From NCBI RefSeq assembly GCF_014207855.1, contig NZ_JACHKZ010000003.1:124001-188000 (forward strand): a stretch of DNA of 64,000 bases. The letters run 5' to 3'. The stretch comes from Comamonas odontotermitis. Lineage in GTDB: Bacteria; Pseudomonadota; Gammaproteobacteria; Burkholderiales; Burkholderiaceae_C. The notes beneath the pieces were generated by a model. The model saw only the letters and a list, made by a program, of their open reading frames with translations. It was not told the DNA's origin and did not search any database. Below, in pieces: positions 8,331 to 16,981 of the stretch; the stretch's first letter is position 1; the number at the start of each line of letters is the position of its first letter. Position numbers and translations under genes: made by a program.

Positions 8331-9632
8331 ATGATCCGTATGAAACGGTTTCCCTATGGCCACGCAACCCATCCCGATTGGCGCATGGCTGTCTCGCTGG
8401 TGGTGGCCCAGATACGCGGGCGCATGGCGCAAAGCGGCTACGCCCGAAACCCCAGCCTGGGTGTTGCGTATTTCAGCGACGCCTTTGCCAGCTACGCCGA
8501 GGCGCTGCTTGAAGCCCTGCAGGATGAATTCCCCGAAGTGAGCGACTGGTCGGGTGCGGTGGGGGCCGGTGTCATGGCCACGCATGCCGAGTACCTGACA
8601 GAGCCCGCGCTTGCCGTGATGCTGCTGGATTTGCCGCGCCACGCCTATCGCGTGTTCTCTGGCATTGCGCCCTTGCGTGCAGAGGCGCTTCCCCAGGGTG
8701 CGTCGGCGGCCCTTTCAAGCACCTGGCAGCAGGCCCTGGTGCATGCGGATGCCAATCTGCCTGATTTGCCCGATCTGCTGCAAGAGCTGGCTGCGCGCAC
8801 GGGTGCTGGCCAATTGTTGGGAGGGCTGTGCTCCGCCTCGTTGGCTCCTGTGCAACTGGCATGGAGCAAGGCTTTGGAGCCCAGGCACAGCGGTGTTTTC
8901 CATGGCGGTATCTCGGGTCTGGCCTTCAGCGCCGATGCAGCGGCCCTGCAGTCCGTAACGCAGGGCTGTCAGCCGATTGGTGAGCGCATGCGCATCACTG
9001 CCTTGCAAGACAATGTGCTGCTGTCCCTGGATGGCCGCCCGGCGCTGGAGGTGCTGGAGGAGATCATGCTGGTGCGCATGGATACCCATCCGGAGCTGGC
9101 AACGCGCAAGATGCGTCACATGCAGGTGGCGCTGGAGAGCACGGACCGGCCTCCAAGCGTGTATGACGGCCAATTGGCGCCGCAGGCCCGCGTCTGCTCG
9201 CTGCTTGGCGTGGATATGCGCCGGGGTGGGATTGTGCTGCCCGAATCGGCACTGGAGCAGAAATATCTGCGCTTTTGCCAGCGCAACTGGACCGCAGCCC
9301 GCGCTGATCTGTTGCGCATGTGTGCCGAACTGCGTGAGTCTCTGGCGCCTGCCCATGGCCAGCCGTTGATGGCAGGCGGCCTGCAACTCGCCGCGGGGTC
9401 GGAAGGTATGCCGGACGCCGGGCAGGAGCGGGCCATCGCCGGTGCCATCTACATCAGCTGCACCGGCCGCGGTGGCGGCTACTTTGGCTCGGAAAACGGC
9501 GAGCTGGAGTTGCTGCACCATGTACTGGGCGATATCCCCTTGATCGGTTTTTTCAGCCAGGGCGAGATCGCGGGCCAGCAACTGCACCGCTACAGCGGCG
9601 CACTGCTGGTGTTTACGCAAGAAGTTGCGTGA
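8331..9632 (+). CDS. FIST domain protein (FIST_N plus FIST_C)
   Basis: The 433-residue soluble protein has the FIST architecture: an N-terminal domain (about 25-230, with LGVAYFSDAFASYAEALLEALQDEFPEVSDWSGAVGAGV) and a C-terminal domain ending in GDIPLIGFFSQGEIAG and YSGALLVFTQEVA. FIST proteins are thought to sense small ligands, possibly amino acids, in signalling. An alternative ATG lies at 8340. A 7-bp inverted repeat (8319-8325/8333-8339) overlaps the first ATG. No partner kinase or cyclase is adjacent, so its role here is unknown. Confidence 0.8.
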   Translation: MIRMKRFPYGHATHPDWRMAVSLVVAQIRGRMAQSGYARNPSLGVAYFSDAFASYAEALLEALQDEFPEVSDWSGAVGAGVMATHAEYLTEPALAVMLLDLPRHAYRVFSGIAPLRAEALPQGASAALSSTWQQALVHADANLPDLPDLLQELAARTGAGQLLGGLCSASLAPVQLAWSKALEPRHSGVFHGGISGLAFSADAAALQSVTQGCQPIGERMRITALQDNVLLSLDGRPALEVLEEIMLVRMDTHPELATRKMRHMQVALESTDRPPSVYDGQLAPQARVCSLLGVDMRRGGIVLPESALEQKYLRFCQRNWTAARADLLRMCAELRESLAPAHGQPLMAGGLQLAAGSEGMPDAGQERAIAGAIYISCTGRGGGYFGSENGELELLHHVLGDIPLIGFFSQGEIAGQQLHRYSGALLVFTQEVA

Positions 9633-9733
9633 AAAGCGCTGCTGACGCCTGAGTGGTCAGCACAATTTGTGTCAGCGCAATTTGCTATCGTTTTTGAAGT
9701 GTGCTTTGCAGATATGGGATGACAGCGCAGCGG

Positions 9734-10486
9734 TCACCGCTCGCCTCCGGTTCCGGTGCGGCGCATGGCGGTAAACACCGACAGTTCCCACCCCCGCATC
9801 GCCAGCAGCAGGGTGTAGCCTTCACGTTCCTTCTCGGACAGGCGCTGGTCGGTCAAATGCTGCTGGGCAAAGTCCTGCGCCACGCGCTGCAGCCGCTCCA
9901 GAAAGGCTGGGGCCAGGGTGCGGCTGATCGAGCCGTGCACCAGCATCAGGCCTTCGCCTGCCTTGTCAAAGGTGCCAGAGTAGTAATCGTGCAGCGCGTT
10001 CTCGCGGAAGTATTCCATCACCGGGCCATGGGGGCGCCAGCGGAAGGTTTTGGCGAGCTTGAGGCGGTAGCGGTTCATCGGCCGCAGCTCGATGATGCCG
10101 ATGCGATCCAGCTGTGCCAGGTACTTGATGCCTTCGGCCTCGGTCAGGCGGTAGGTGGCCAGCACCTGCTCCAGTGTCCACTGGCTGAGCACGCAGATCG
10201 CCATCAACAGCAGCTTTTTGTCGGCAATCACCGCCTGCTCCTGCTGCTGCGTCAGCTCCTTGATCAGCGGCTGGTTGTCGGCTACCCGCCGCGCCAGGTC
10301 GGCAAAATCCAGCCGCAGCACATGGCAGATGGCATCAATGCGCGACAGTGGCATATCGCCTTTGGCCAGCATGCGCTTGACGCTCGACTCTGCCATGCCC
10401 AGCGCATCGGCCAGGTCGGCGTAGGTCATTTGTGCGGCTTTGAGTTCCTTCTTCAGGGCAGTGACCAGGTCAGCAGTGGTGCTCAT
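9734..10486 (-). CDS. XRE-family HTH transcriptional regulator
   Basis: The 250-residue protein has an N-terminal helix-turn-helix of the Cro/CI type (residues about 5-60, LVTALKKELKAAQMTYADLADALGMAESSVKRMLAKG). A longer C-terminal region of unknown function follows, including a possible second winged-helix-like part (LEQVLATYRLTEAEGIKYLAQLDRIGIIEL, about 105-135). It is divergent from the frameshifted membrane gene at 10590, about 100 bases away, which makes that gene a candidate target. The effector is unknown. Confidence 0.8.
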   Translation of the reverse strand: MSTTADLVTALKKELKAAQMTYADLADALGMAESSVKRMLAKGDMPLSRIDAICHVLRLDFADLARRVADNQPLIKELTQQQEQAVIADKKLLLMAICVLSQWTLEQVLATYRLTEAEGIKYLAQLDRIGIIELRPMNRYRLKLAKTFRWRPHGPVMEYFRENALHDYYSGTFDKAGEGLMLVHGSISRTLAPAFLERLQRVAQDFAQQHLTDQRLSEKEREGYTLLLAMRGWELSVFTAMRRTGTGGER

Positions 10487-10589
10487 GGATTTGCGAAATA
10501 GTATCGAAAATTGCTACTCTGGGCGTCATCATAGGCGATCACTGCATGAATTCGAGACGCAATGATGGCGCCCCGCCACAGTTGCGGCC

Positions 10590-11446
10590 ATGACTGATAC
10601 ACCCATAACCTCATCCGTCTCACACGGCACAACATCTACCGAATGGCTGTTGTATGCGGGCTACGCCGTTTTGCTGGCGCTGGCCTGCCTGGGCCCCCAC
10701 GTGCCGCAGGCTGCGCATTACCATGACTTTGCAGACCAGCGTGCGCTAGGGGGCCTGCGCAACGCGCTGGACGTGCTCAGCAACCTGCCGTTTGCGATGG
10801 TCGGTGCGCTGGGTCTGTGGCGCGCTGTCCTGCAGGCTCCGGCTGCGGTGCGTGCCAGCGGCGCCCTGCCTTGGCTGGCTTTGGTGTTTGGCGGCCTGCT
10901 GCTCACTGCAGCTGGCTCCAGCTATTACCACCTGATGCCTGATGACTGGCGCGTGTTCTGGGATCGCCTGGGCATGGTGCCTGTGTTTGCCGGGGTATTG
11001 GGCCTGGCGCTGCAGTCGGTGCTTTCGCTGCGGGTGGCCGTGGTGACTGCCGTGCTGGTGTTGGTGCTCGGGCCGGTAGGCTGCAAACCGGCCAATTGCT
11101 GCCCTGGGCGGTGCTGCAGGGGGCGGGCATGGTGCTGCTGCTGGCGGTGGCGCTGTGGCAGCACTTCTCTGCAGCCGGTGTGGCGTCGGCTGCTGGGCGT
11201 GTGGTGTGGCCATGGGGAGCTGTCGTGGCCTGGTATGCATTGGCCAAGGTGCTGGAGTTGGGCGATTCCTTTGTCTGGAGCATCAGCCACCATTGGGTGG
11301 GTGGCCATGCGTTGAAGCATGTGGCGGCAGCGTTGGCACTGGTGCCGCTTTTGCTGATGGTGCGGCGTGTGCGCAACGCAGAGCGCCAGCCTGGGTCTGC
11401 CGCAGGCACAATCAGGCCCACGCTGGTGCAAGGGCCTCAGCCATGA
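10590..11446 (+). pseudogene. ceramidase-like membrane protein, frameshifted
   Basis: Two overlapping frames together make one membrane protein of about 285 residues. Frame one (10590 to about 11078) carries YHDFADQRALGGLRNALDVLSNLPF and YYHLMPDDWRVFWDRLGMVPVFAG. The second frame (about 11081-11446) carries LQTGQLLPWAVLQG, further transmembrane segments and GGHALKHVAAALA. These match the alkaline-ceramidase-like family with its conserved His/Asp/Ser positions. Beyond about 11080, frame one turns into implausible Cys/Trp-rich sequence. The total of 857 bases is one short of a multiple of three, so a one-base deletion (or a sequencing error) around 11070-11084 is likely. Confidence 0.75.
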
Positions 11447-13410
11447 TCGATACCACCAGCCAGGAGACCCCAGGAATGAGCCGTCAGGAAACAAGTGCCG
11501 CCGCTGCGGATGCGCCCGCCCACCCCAACCAGTTTGCCTTGCTGAGCCAACGCCGCTTTGCACCATTTTTCTGGACCCAGTTTGCGGGCGCCGCCAACGA
11601 CAACCTGTTCAAGTTCGCCTTCACGGTGATGGTGACCTATCAGTTGCAGGTGGCGTGGATGCCGCCCTCCATGGCGGGCCTGGTGATTGGCGCGCTGTTC
11701 ATTCTGCCGTTTCTGCTGCTGTCGGCCACGTCGGGGCAGCTCACCGACAAGTTTCCCAAGCACCGCATGATCCGCTTTGTAAAGGATCTGGAAATCGGCA
11801 TCATGCTGATTGCCGGCATCGGCTTCTGGATCGAGAGCCCGGTGATTCTGCTGGCCTGCGTGTTCCTGATGGGCATGCATTCCACTTTGTTCGGCCCGGT
11901 CAAATACGCCTATCTGCCCCAGGTGCTGCGCGATGACGAGTTGACGGGCGGCAATGGCATGGTAGAGATGGGCACGTTTGTCGCCATTCTGCTGGGCAAT
12001 GTGGTGGGTGGCCTGCTGGTGGCGCTGCCGCAAATCGGGCATGCATCGGTCGCCGTTGCCTGCATCGCATTGGCGCTGGTGGGCCGCCTGATGGCCCAGG
12101 GCGTGCCGGTGGCGGCGGCCACCGATCCGGGCCTGCAGATCAACTGGAACCCGCTGTCCGAGACCTGGCGCAACCTCAAGCTGGCCAAGGGCAATGTGGT
12201 GGTATTCCGCTCGCTGCTGGGCATCAGCTGGATGTGGTTCTTTGGCGCCGTGTTCCTGAGCCAGTTTCCCAGCTTTGCCAAGGAAGTGCTGCATGGCAAC
12301 GAGCATGTGGCATCGCTGCTGCTGGTGGTGTTTTCCATCGGCATTGGCATTGGTTCTTTGCTGTGTGAGGTGATGTCACGCCGTCAGGTGGAAATCGGCC
12401 TTGTGCCCATGGGGGCCATCGGCATGAGCGTGTTTGCGATTGATCTGTACTTTGCATCGCGCAGTCTGCCTGCGGCGCCGCTGATGGATATCGGCGCCTT
12501 CATGTCGCAGGCGGCGCACTGGCGGGTGATGGCCGATCTGCTGCTGCTGTCGCTGTTTGCCGGCCTCTACAGCGTGCCCATGTATGCGCTCATCCAGATG
12601 CGCAGCCAGCCCACGCACCGCGCCCGCATCATCGCAACCAACAATATTCTCAATGCGCTGTTCATGATTGCCAGCTCCGTCAGCGCGGGCGCATTGCTGG
12701 GTGCGGGTTTCAGCGTACCGCAGATTTTTTTGATGACCGGTATCGCCAATGCCATCGTGGCGGGCTACATCTTCTTTCTGGTGCCGGAGTATCTGCTGCG
12801 CTGCGTGGCCTGGGTGGCCACACACCTGGTCTACCGCTTCAAGGTGGAAGGCGCGCACCACATTCCCACCAGCGGGCCCGCGCTGCTTACCTGCAACCAT
12901 GTGAGCTTTGTCGACCCGATCCTGCTGATGGCAGCGAGCCCGCGCCCCATCCACTTCGTGATGGATTACCGCATCTTCCGCACTCCGCTGCTGGGGTGGT
13001 TGTTCCGCCTGTGCAAGGCCATTCCGATTGCGCCGCAGAAGGAAGACCCCGCCGTGTATGAGGCAGCTTTTGCCCGCGCCGCTCAGGTGTTGCGCGAAGG
13101 CGATCTGCTGGCCATCTTCCCGGAAGGAGCGATCACCCGCGACGGTCAGTTGCAGGAGTTCAAGGGCGGGATGATGAAGATTCTGGAGCAGGCGAAGGCC
13201 GACGGTCTGCAGGTTCCGGTGGTGCCGATGGCGCTGTCGAACCTGTGGGGTTCGTACTTCAGCAGGGTAGAGCCGCAGGGCGCCATGACCCGGCCTTTCC
13301 GCCGCGGCCTGTTCAACCGGGTGACGCTGCGTGTCGGCGAGCCATTGCCGCCCGAACAGTGCCAACCTGAGCGTCTGCAGCAAAGCGTGCGAAGTTTGCT
13401 GGACCGATGA
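11443..13410 (+). CDS. MFS transporter / 1-acylglycerol-3-phosphate acyltransferase fusion
   Basis: This 655-residue fusion has an LplT-like major-facilitator domain (about residues 30-440, roughly twelve hydrophobic segments, FWTQFAGAANDNLFKFAF near the start) joined to a PlsC-type acyltransferase. The acyltransferase has the H-x4-D motif (NHVSFVDP) near residue 485 and FPEGAITRDG near 558. In the related enterobacterial LplT-Aas pair, lysophospholipid import and re-acylation are coupled, so lysophospholipid recycling at the inner membrane is likely. The ATG at 11443 overlaps the upstream stop (ATGA). ATG 11476 has a better ribosome-binding site (AGGAG). No acyl-ACP synthetase domain is present. 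Confidence 0.85.
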   Translation: MIDTTSQETPGMSRQETSAAAADAPAHPNQFALLSQRRFAPFFWTQFAGAANDNLFKFAFTVMVTYQLQVAWMPPSMAGLVIGALFILPFLLLSATSGQLTDKFPKHRMIRFVKDLEIGIMLIAGIGFWIESPVILLACVFLMGMHSTLFGPVKYAYLPQVLRDDELTGGNGMVEMGTFVAILLGNVVGGLLVALPQIGHASVAVACIALALVGRLMAQGVPVAAATDPGLQINWNPLSETWRNLKLAKGNVVVFRSLLGISWMWFFGAVFLSQFPSFAKEVLHGNEHVASLLLVVFSIGIGIGSLLCEVMSRRQVEIGLVPMGAIGMSVFAIDLYFASRSLPAAPLMDIGAFMSQAAHWRVMADLLLLSLFAGLYSVPMYALIQMRSQPTHRARIIATNNILNALFMIASSVSAGALLGAGFSVPQIFLMTGIANAIVAGYIFFLVPEYLLRCVAWVATHLVYRFKVEGAHHIPTSGPALLTCNHVSFVDPILLMAASPRPIHFVMDYRIFRTPLLGWLFRLCKAIPIAPQKEDPAVYEAAFARAAQVLREGDLLAIFPEGAITRDGQLQEFKGGMMKILEQAKADGLQVPVVPMALSNLWGSYFSRVEPQGAMTRPFRRGLFNRVTLRVGEPLPPEQCQPERLQQSVRSLLDR

Positions 13411-13928
13411 GCGCTGGCGCCGCTGTCCTGAACGATGCGCAGATCACCGAGCGCATCCTGCAGTTTCTGCGGCAGATCGGACTGGAGGTGCGCGAGGAGT
13501 CTCTGCCCTGCGATTGCTTTCTGCCAGGCATGCGCATTGTGCAAGGCTGCCTGGTCGTGGATCGGCAGCAGCTGCGCTGGCCCGGTGACCTGCTGCACGA
13601 AGCGGGCCACCTGGCGGTCGTACCTGCAGCCTTGCGACCGTTCATGGATGACGCCCTGGAGCAGTTGCCCGCCATTGAGCATGGGGGCGAGATCGAGGCT
13701 ACCGCATGGGCCTGGGCGGCGCTCATGCACCTTCAACTGCCGCCGCAGGTGCTGTTCCACGAGGGCGGCTACCGCGGCCATGCCGCTGGCCTGCGCATCA
13801 ATTTTGAGATGGGCATCTATCTGGGAGCATCGGGCCTCGTGCATGCGGGGCTTGCTTGGCTGCCGGGGCCGGGGCTGGCGGCTGGCGCACCTGTATATCC
13901 GCGCATGCGGCAATGGCTCAGGGCCTGA
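13407..13928 (+). CDS. conserved hypothetical protein with HEAGH motif
   Basis: The 173-residue soluble protein overlaps the transporter-acyltransferase stop by four bases (ATGA), so it is probably translationally coupled. The middle contains DLLHEAGHLAVVPA, a zinc-metallopeptidase-like HExxH, and a downstream Glu-rich stretch (EHGGEIEATAWAWAA) could supply a third ligand. This resembles IrrE-type/M78 or similar zincin motifs, but I do not recognise the family. The C-terminus is Gly/Ala/Pro-rich. Substrate and role are unknown. The operon context suggests a link to envelope lipid metabolism, which is inference. Confidence 0.65.
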   Translation: MSAGAAVLNDAQITERILQFLRQIGLEVREESLPCDCFLPGMRIVQGCLVVDRQQLRWPGDLLHEAGHLAVVPAALRPFMDDALEQLPAIEHGGEIEATAWAWAALMHLQLPPQVLFHEGGYRGHAAGLRINFEMGIYLGASGLVHAGLAWLPGPGLAAGAPVYPRMRQWLRA

Positions 13929-14010
13929 TGCCGCTTTGGGATAATGGCTCCATTTGCAACGCAGTCTGCCTGGGCATTTCCATGCCTGGCCGCTGCAAGA
14001 AGGAATGGAG

Positions 14011-14304
14011 ATGATTTTGATCGCTCGCTTTGCAAAAGGCACTGCTGCGCTGCTGGCGCTTGCCGTGCTGGCAGCCTGTACCAGCTCCTCTGGACTCAAG
14101 CCGCTGGAAGACCCCGACGAGAAAAAGCAGGAGTCGTATGCCACCACCTACAAGGGCCCGCGCAGTCCGGCTTCGGCCTACTGCGTGCAGATGGGCGGCT
14201 CCCTGGTCGATACGCCCAAGGGCAAGAACACGCTGTGCCGCTGGCCAGATGGCAAGGAAATGGATCCGTGGGATCTGTTCTGGCGCGACAACCCGCTGAA
14301 TTGA
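14011..14304 (+). CDS. DUF333 family lipoprotein
   Basis: The 97-residue protein has a lipoprotein signal peptide (basic start MILIARFAKG, hydrophobic core, lipobox LAAC at about residue 21). A DUF333-type domain follows (SPASAYCVQMGGSLVDTP, then CRWPDGKEMDPWDLFWRDN). DUF333 proteins are small envelope lipoproteins of unknown function, some annotated as putative hemolysins. The ATG at 14011 is chosen because AAGAAGG lies 7 bases upstream. In-frame starts at 13954 and 14005 are poorer. A perfect 17-bp palindrome follows as terminator. Confidence 0.75.
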   Translation: MILIARFAKGTAALLALAVLAACTSSSGLKPLEDPDEKKQESYATTYKGPRSPASAYCVQMGGSLVDTPKGKNTLCRWPDGKEMDPWDLFWRDNPLN

Positions 14305-14368
14305 GCTTGCTGCAAATCCCAGGCTCGCCGCAGCCAGCAGGGGCGTGGGAATGCAATGATGTAAAAAC

Positions 14369-14409
14369 AATAGCTGTCAGCGCTTGATGGTAAAGCGCTG
14401 ACAGCTATT
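14369..14409. repeat. palindromic ATAGC-N5-GCGCTT element, full copy; bidirectional terminator
   Basis: AATAGCTGTCAGCGCTT (14369-14385) and AAGCGCTGACAGCTATT (14393-14409) form a perfect 17-bp stem with a 7-base loop. It lies between convergent genes (the lipoprotein and the dienelactone hydrolase) and has A/T flanks on both sides, so it can terminate both. It is the best copy of a dispersed family in this window. Other members are at 16863, 21712, 60971 and 62223, with half-sites at 9675-9688 and 23350-23363. Confidence 0.85.
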
Positions 14410-14434
14410 TTGTCTGAGCAGAGCTTGCTGCTGC

Positions 14435-15340
14435 CTATGCAACGCCCTTGGCCTTGAACCAATCCTGCATGCGCTTCCAGCCGTCCTCTGCGGCGTCCTT
14501 GCGGTAGCTGGGGCGGTAGTCGGCGTGGAAGGCATGGCCCGCATCGGGGTAGATGTGGAAGCTGGAGGCTCCAGCTGCTGCGTTGCCTGCGCTGGCGGCT
14601 TTTTGCAGGTCCTGCTTCATCACGTCGACGGAATCGAGCGGAATGCCCTGGTCCTTGCCGCCGTACAGACCCAGCACAGGGGCCTTCAGGTCTGCTGCAA
14701 TATCAGTGGGGTGCTTGGGTTGAAGGCTGCCTGCGGTGCCTTCCAGGCGGCCGTACCAGGCCACGCCGGCTTTCACCTTGCCGGTGGCCGCATACAGCCA
14801 GGTGATACGGCCACCCCAGCAAAAGCCGGTGATGCCTGCGCGGCTCACGTCGCCGCCATTGGTAGCGGCCCATTCCAGCGCACCATCCAGGTCTTTCATG
14901 ACTTGCGCGTCGGGCACCTTGCTGACCAGCTCGGCCTGCAACTGGCTGATTTCGGTGTACTTGCGCGGGTCGCCCTGCCGGGCAAACAGTTCGGGAGCGA
15001 TGGCCAGATATCCCAGTTTGGCCAGGCGCCTGCAGGTGTCGGCAATGTAGTCATGCACGCCAAAGATTTCCTGGATTACCAGGATCACAGGCAGGTTGGT
15101 TTTGCCTTGTGGCGCTGCACGGTAGGCGCTGACCTGAAAGCCATCGACCGTGTACTGGATGGTGCCTGCCGTCAGGCCTGCATCGGATGTCTTGATGGCC
15201 GTTTGTGCCATGACAGGCGCAGCGGCTGCGGCGTAACCTACGCCCAGCGCCATCTGGAGCGCGCTGCGGCGTGTGCTTCCAGCGGCAGTTGCGCGGCCGG
15301 GCAGGAGTGAGTCGAAATCGGCATTGGGAGAATGGGGCAT
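14435..15340 (-). CDS. dienelactone hydrolase family protein, exported
   Basis: The 301-residue alpha/beta hydrolase shows the dienelactone hydrolase pattern: nucleophile Cys in GFCWGG (about residue 165), catalytic Asp in the LGLYGGKDQGIP region, and His in PDAGHAFH (about 265). An N-terminal STRRSALQMALGVGYAAAAAPVMAQ segment resembles a twin-arginine signal, suggesting folded export to the periplasm. The start at 15340 follows AAGGAATTCCC. Classical family members hydrolyse dienelactone in chlorocatechol degradation, but the substrate here is unknown. It stands alone. Confidence 0.8.
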   Translation of the reverse strand: MPHSPNADFDSLLPGRATAAGSTRRSALQMALGVGYAAAAAPVMAQTAIKTSDAGLTAGTIQYTVDGFQVSAYRAAPQGKTNLPVILVIQEIFGVHDYIADTCRRLAKLGYLAIAPELFARQGDPRKYTEISQLQAELVSKVPDAQVMKDLDGALEWAATNGGDVSRAGITGFCWGGRITWLYAATGKVKAGVAWYGRLEGTAGSLQPKHPTDIAADLKAPVLGLYGGKDQGIPLDSVDVMKQDLQKAASAGNAAAGASSFHIYPDAGHAFHADYRPSYRKDAAEDGWKRMQDWFKAKGVA

Positions 15341-15522
15341 GGGAATTCCTTTTCTGCGGATTGCGGATCCATTATGGGGGACGATGAAAAAAGGCCTGTC
15401 ACCCGCCTCACAGGGCTGCTCTTGGTTCCATACCGCCTTGCGGGCGGGCTGTGTGCCATGGCAGGCCCTCAAGAAAAATGCCTGGCGGGTGCCAGGCATG
15501 GGTGGGCGGACGGCGCGTCAGA

Positions 15523-16728
15523 TCACTTCCACAGCGCGCACTTGGTTTCTTCCTTGGTGGTGAACACCTCGTCGCCGGGCAGCTTCTTGACGATCTTGTA
15601 GTAGTCCCAGGTGCCCTTGGATTCCTGTGGCGTCTTGACCTGGACGAGGTACATGTCGTGGATGTAGCTGCCGTCGGCGCGGATGGAGCCCGAGGCGAAG
15701 AAGTCGTCCATTTTCATGCCGCGCCAGGTCTCCATCACCTTGTCGGCATCGGTGGTGCCGGCGGCCTGCACGGCCTTCAGGTAGTTCATGGTGGCCGAGT
15801 AGTCGGCAGCCTGGATTTCGGTGGGGCGGCGCTGGGTTTTCTTCATGTAGGCGTCGGCAAACTTGCGCGATGCGTCGTTCATGTCCCAGTACCAGCTGGT
15901 GACGAACTGCATGCCCGCCGTGTTTTTCAGCCCCAGGCTGTGGATGTCGCTGTAGAAGACGAGCAGCGGGGCGATCTTCATCGTTTTGTCGATGCCAAAC
16001 TCCTTGGCTGCCTTGATGGCGTTGATGGTGTCGCCGCCCGCATTGGCCAGTGCCAGCACCTGGGCCTTGGAGCTCTGCGCCTGCAGCAGGAAGGAGGAGA
16101 AGTCCGAGGCATTGAGCGGGTGGCGCACGGCGCTTGCCACGGCACCGCCCTTGGCCTTGACGACCTTGGAGGCGTCGGCTTCCATCGCATGGCCGAAGGC
16201 ATAGTCGGCGGTCAGAAAGAACCAGTTCTTGCCGCCGTTGTCGACGATGGCACCGGCCGCGCCCTTGGACAGGGCCACGGTGTCGTAGGCATAGTGCACC
16301 GAGTAAGGGGTGCAGGCCTCATTCGTCAGGGCGGAGGAGCCAGCGCCGTTGTTGATCATCACGCGCTTTTTCTCATCGGCCACCTTGGCCAGCGCCAGGG
16401 CGGTGCCGGAGTTGGTGCCGCTGAAGATCATGGTCAGGTTCTGTGTATCGATCCACTCGCGCGCCTTGCTGGCGGCAATGTCGGCCTTGTTCTGGTGGTC
16501 GACGGTGAGCAGTTCGATGGGCTTGCCCAGCACCTTGCCGCCAAAATCGTCGATGGCCATCTGGATGGCGGTGGCGCCGCCCTTGCCTTCGAGGTCAGCG
16601 TACAGGCTGGACATGTCGGAGATATAGCCGATCTTGACTTTGTCCTGCGCATGGGCGGTACCCATGGCGGCTGTCAAACCCAGCAGTCCCAAAGTGGCCA
16701 AGGCCTGCGCCAGGCGTGTGCGTTGCAT
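15523..16728 (-). CDS. ABC transporter substrate-binding protein, branched-chain amino acid type
   Basis: The 401-residue periplasmic protein has a Sec signal peptide (MQRTRLAQALATLGLLGLTAAMGTAHA, cleavage near 27). A type I periplasmic-binding fold of the LivK/Peripla_BP_6 family follows (KVKIGYISDMSSLYADLEGKGGATAIQMAIDDFGG). The relatives bind amino acids, amides or aromatic acids. No permease or ATPase gene is adjacent, so it is an orphan receptor that must use components encoded elsewhere. The start was moved from the longer frame at 16773 to the signal-peptide methionine. Confidence 0.85.
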   Translation of the reverse strand: MQRTRLAQALATLGLLGLTAAMGTAHAQDKVKIGYISDMSSLYADLEGKGGATAIQMAIDDFGGKVLGKPIELLTVDHQNKADIAASKAREWIDTQNLTMIFSGTNSGTALALAKVADEKKRVMINNGAGSSALTNEACTPYSVHYAYDTVALSKGAAGAIVDNGGKNWFFLTADYAFGHAMEADASKVVKAKGGAVASAVRHPLNASDFSSFLLQAQSSKAQVLALANAGGDTINAIKAAKEFGIDKTMKIAPLLVFYSDIHSLGLKNTAGMQFVTSWYWDMNDASRKFADAYMKKTQRRPTEIQAADYSATMNYLKAVQAAGTTDADKVMETWRGMKMDDFFASGSIRADGSYIHDMYLVQVKTPQESKGTWDYYKIVKKLPGDEVFTTKEETKCALWK

Positions 16729-16862
16729 AGTTGCTCCTGATGTTGTGATGTTGTTCCAATGCGGCAGCCGCATGGCCTGATACTGGCACGCACAGCGACG
16801 GGCGGTATTGGGGCAATTACTGCGCTGTACACCAGGCAGTCGGCGGCAGAAATTGCATGAAA

Positions 16863-16901
16863 ATAGCCATTGATGCTTAACTGGTAAGCGTCAATAGCTA
16901 T
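16863..16901. repeat. palindromic ATAGC element, divergent copy
   Basis: ATAGC-CATTG-ATGCTTA (16863-16879) faces TAAGCGT-CAATA-GCTAT (16885-16901). It keeps the ATAGC/GCTAT ends, the N5 spacing and the loop position of the copy at 14369 but has mismatches. It lies between the binding-protein gene start and the aceE stop, both on the minus strand. Confidence 0.6.
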
Positions 16902-16981
16902 CAATTCAGGAGTTATCAGGAGTGGTGCACAGGCCTGGGCGGCTGCGCACAACGGCTTGGCTTTTTTGCCCAGATCAAGCT

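Noticed and set aside
15451-16740. Long plus-strand frame opposite the LivK-type binding protein
   Set aside because: The minus-strand gene has a signal peptide and family motifs, while the plus frame is Gly/Val/His-rich low-information shadow.
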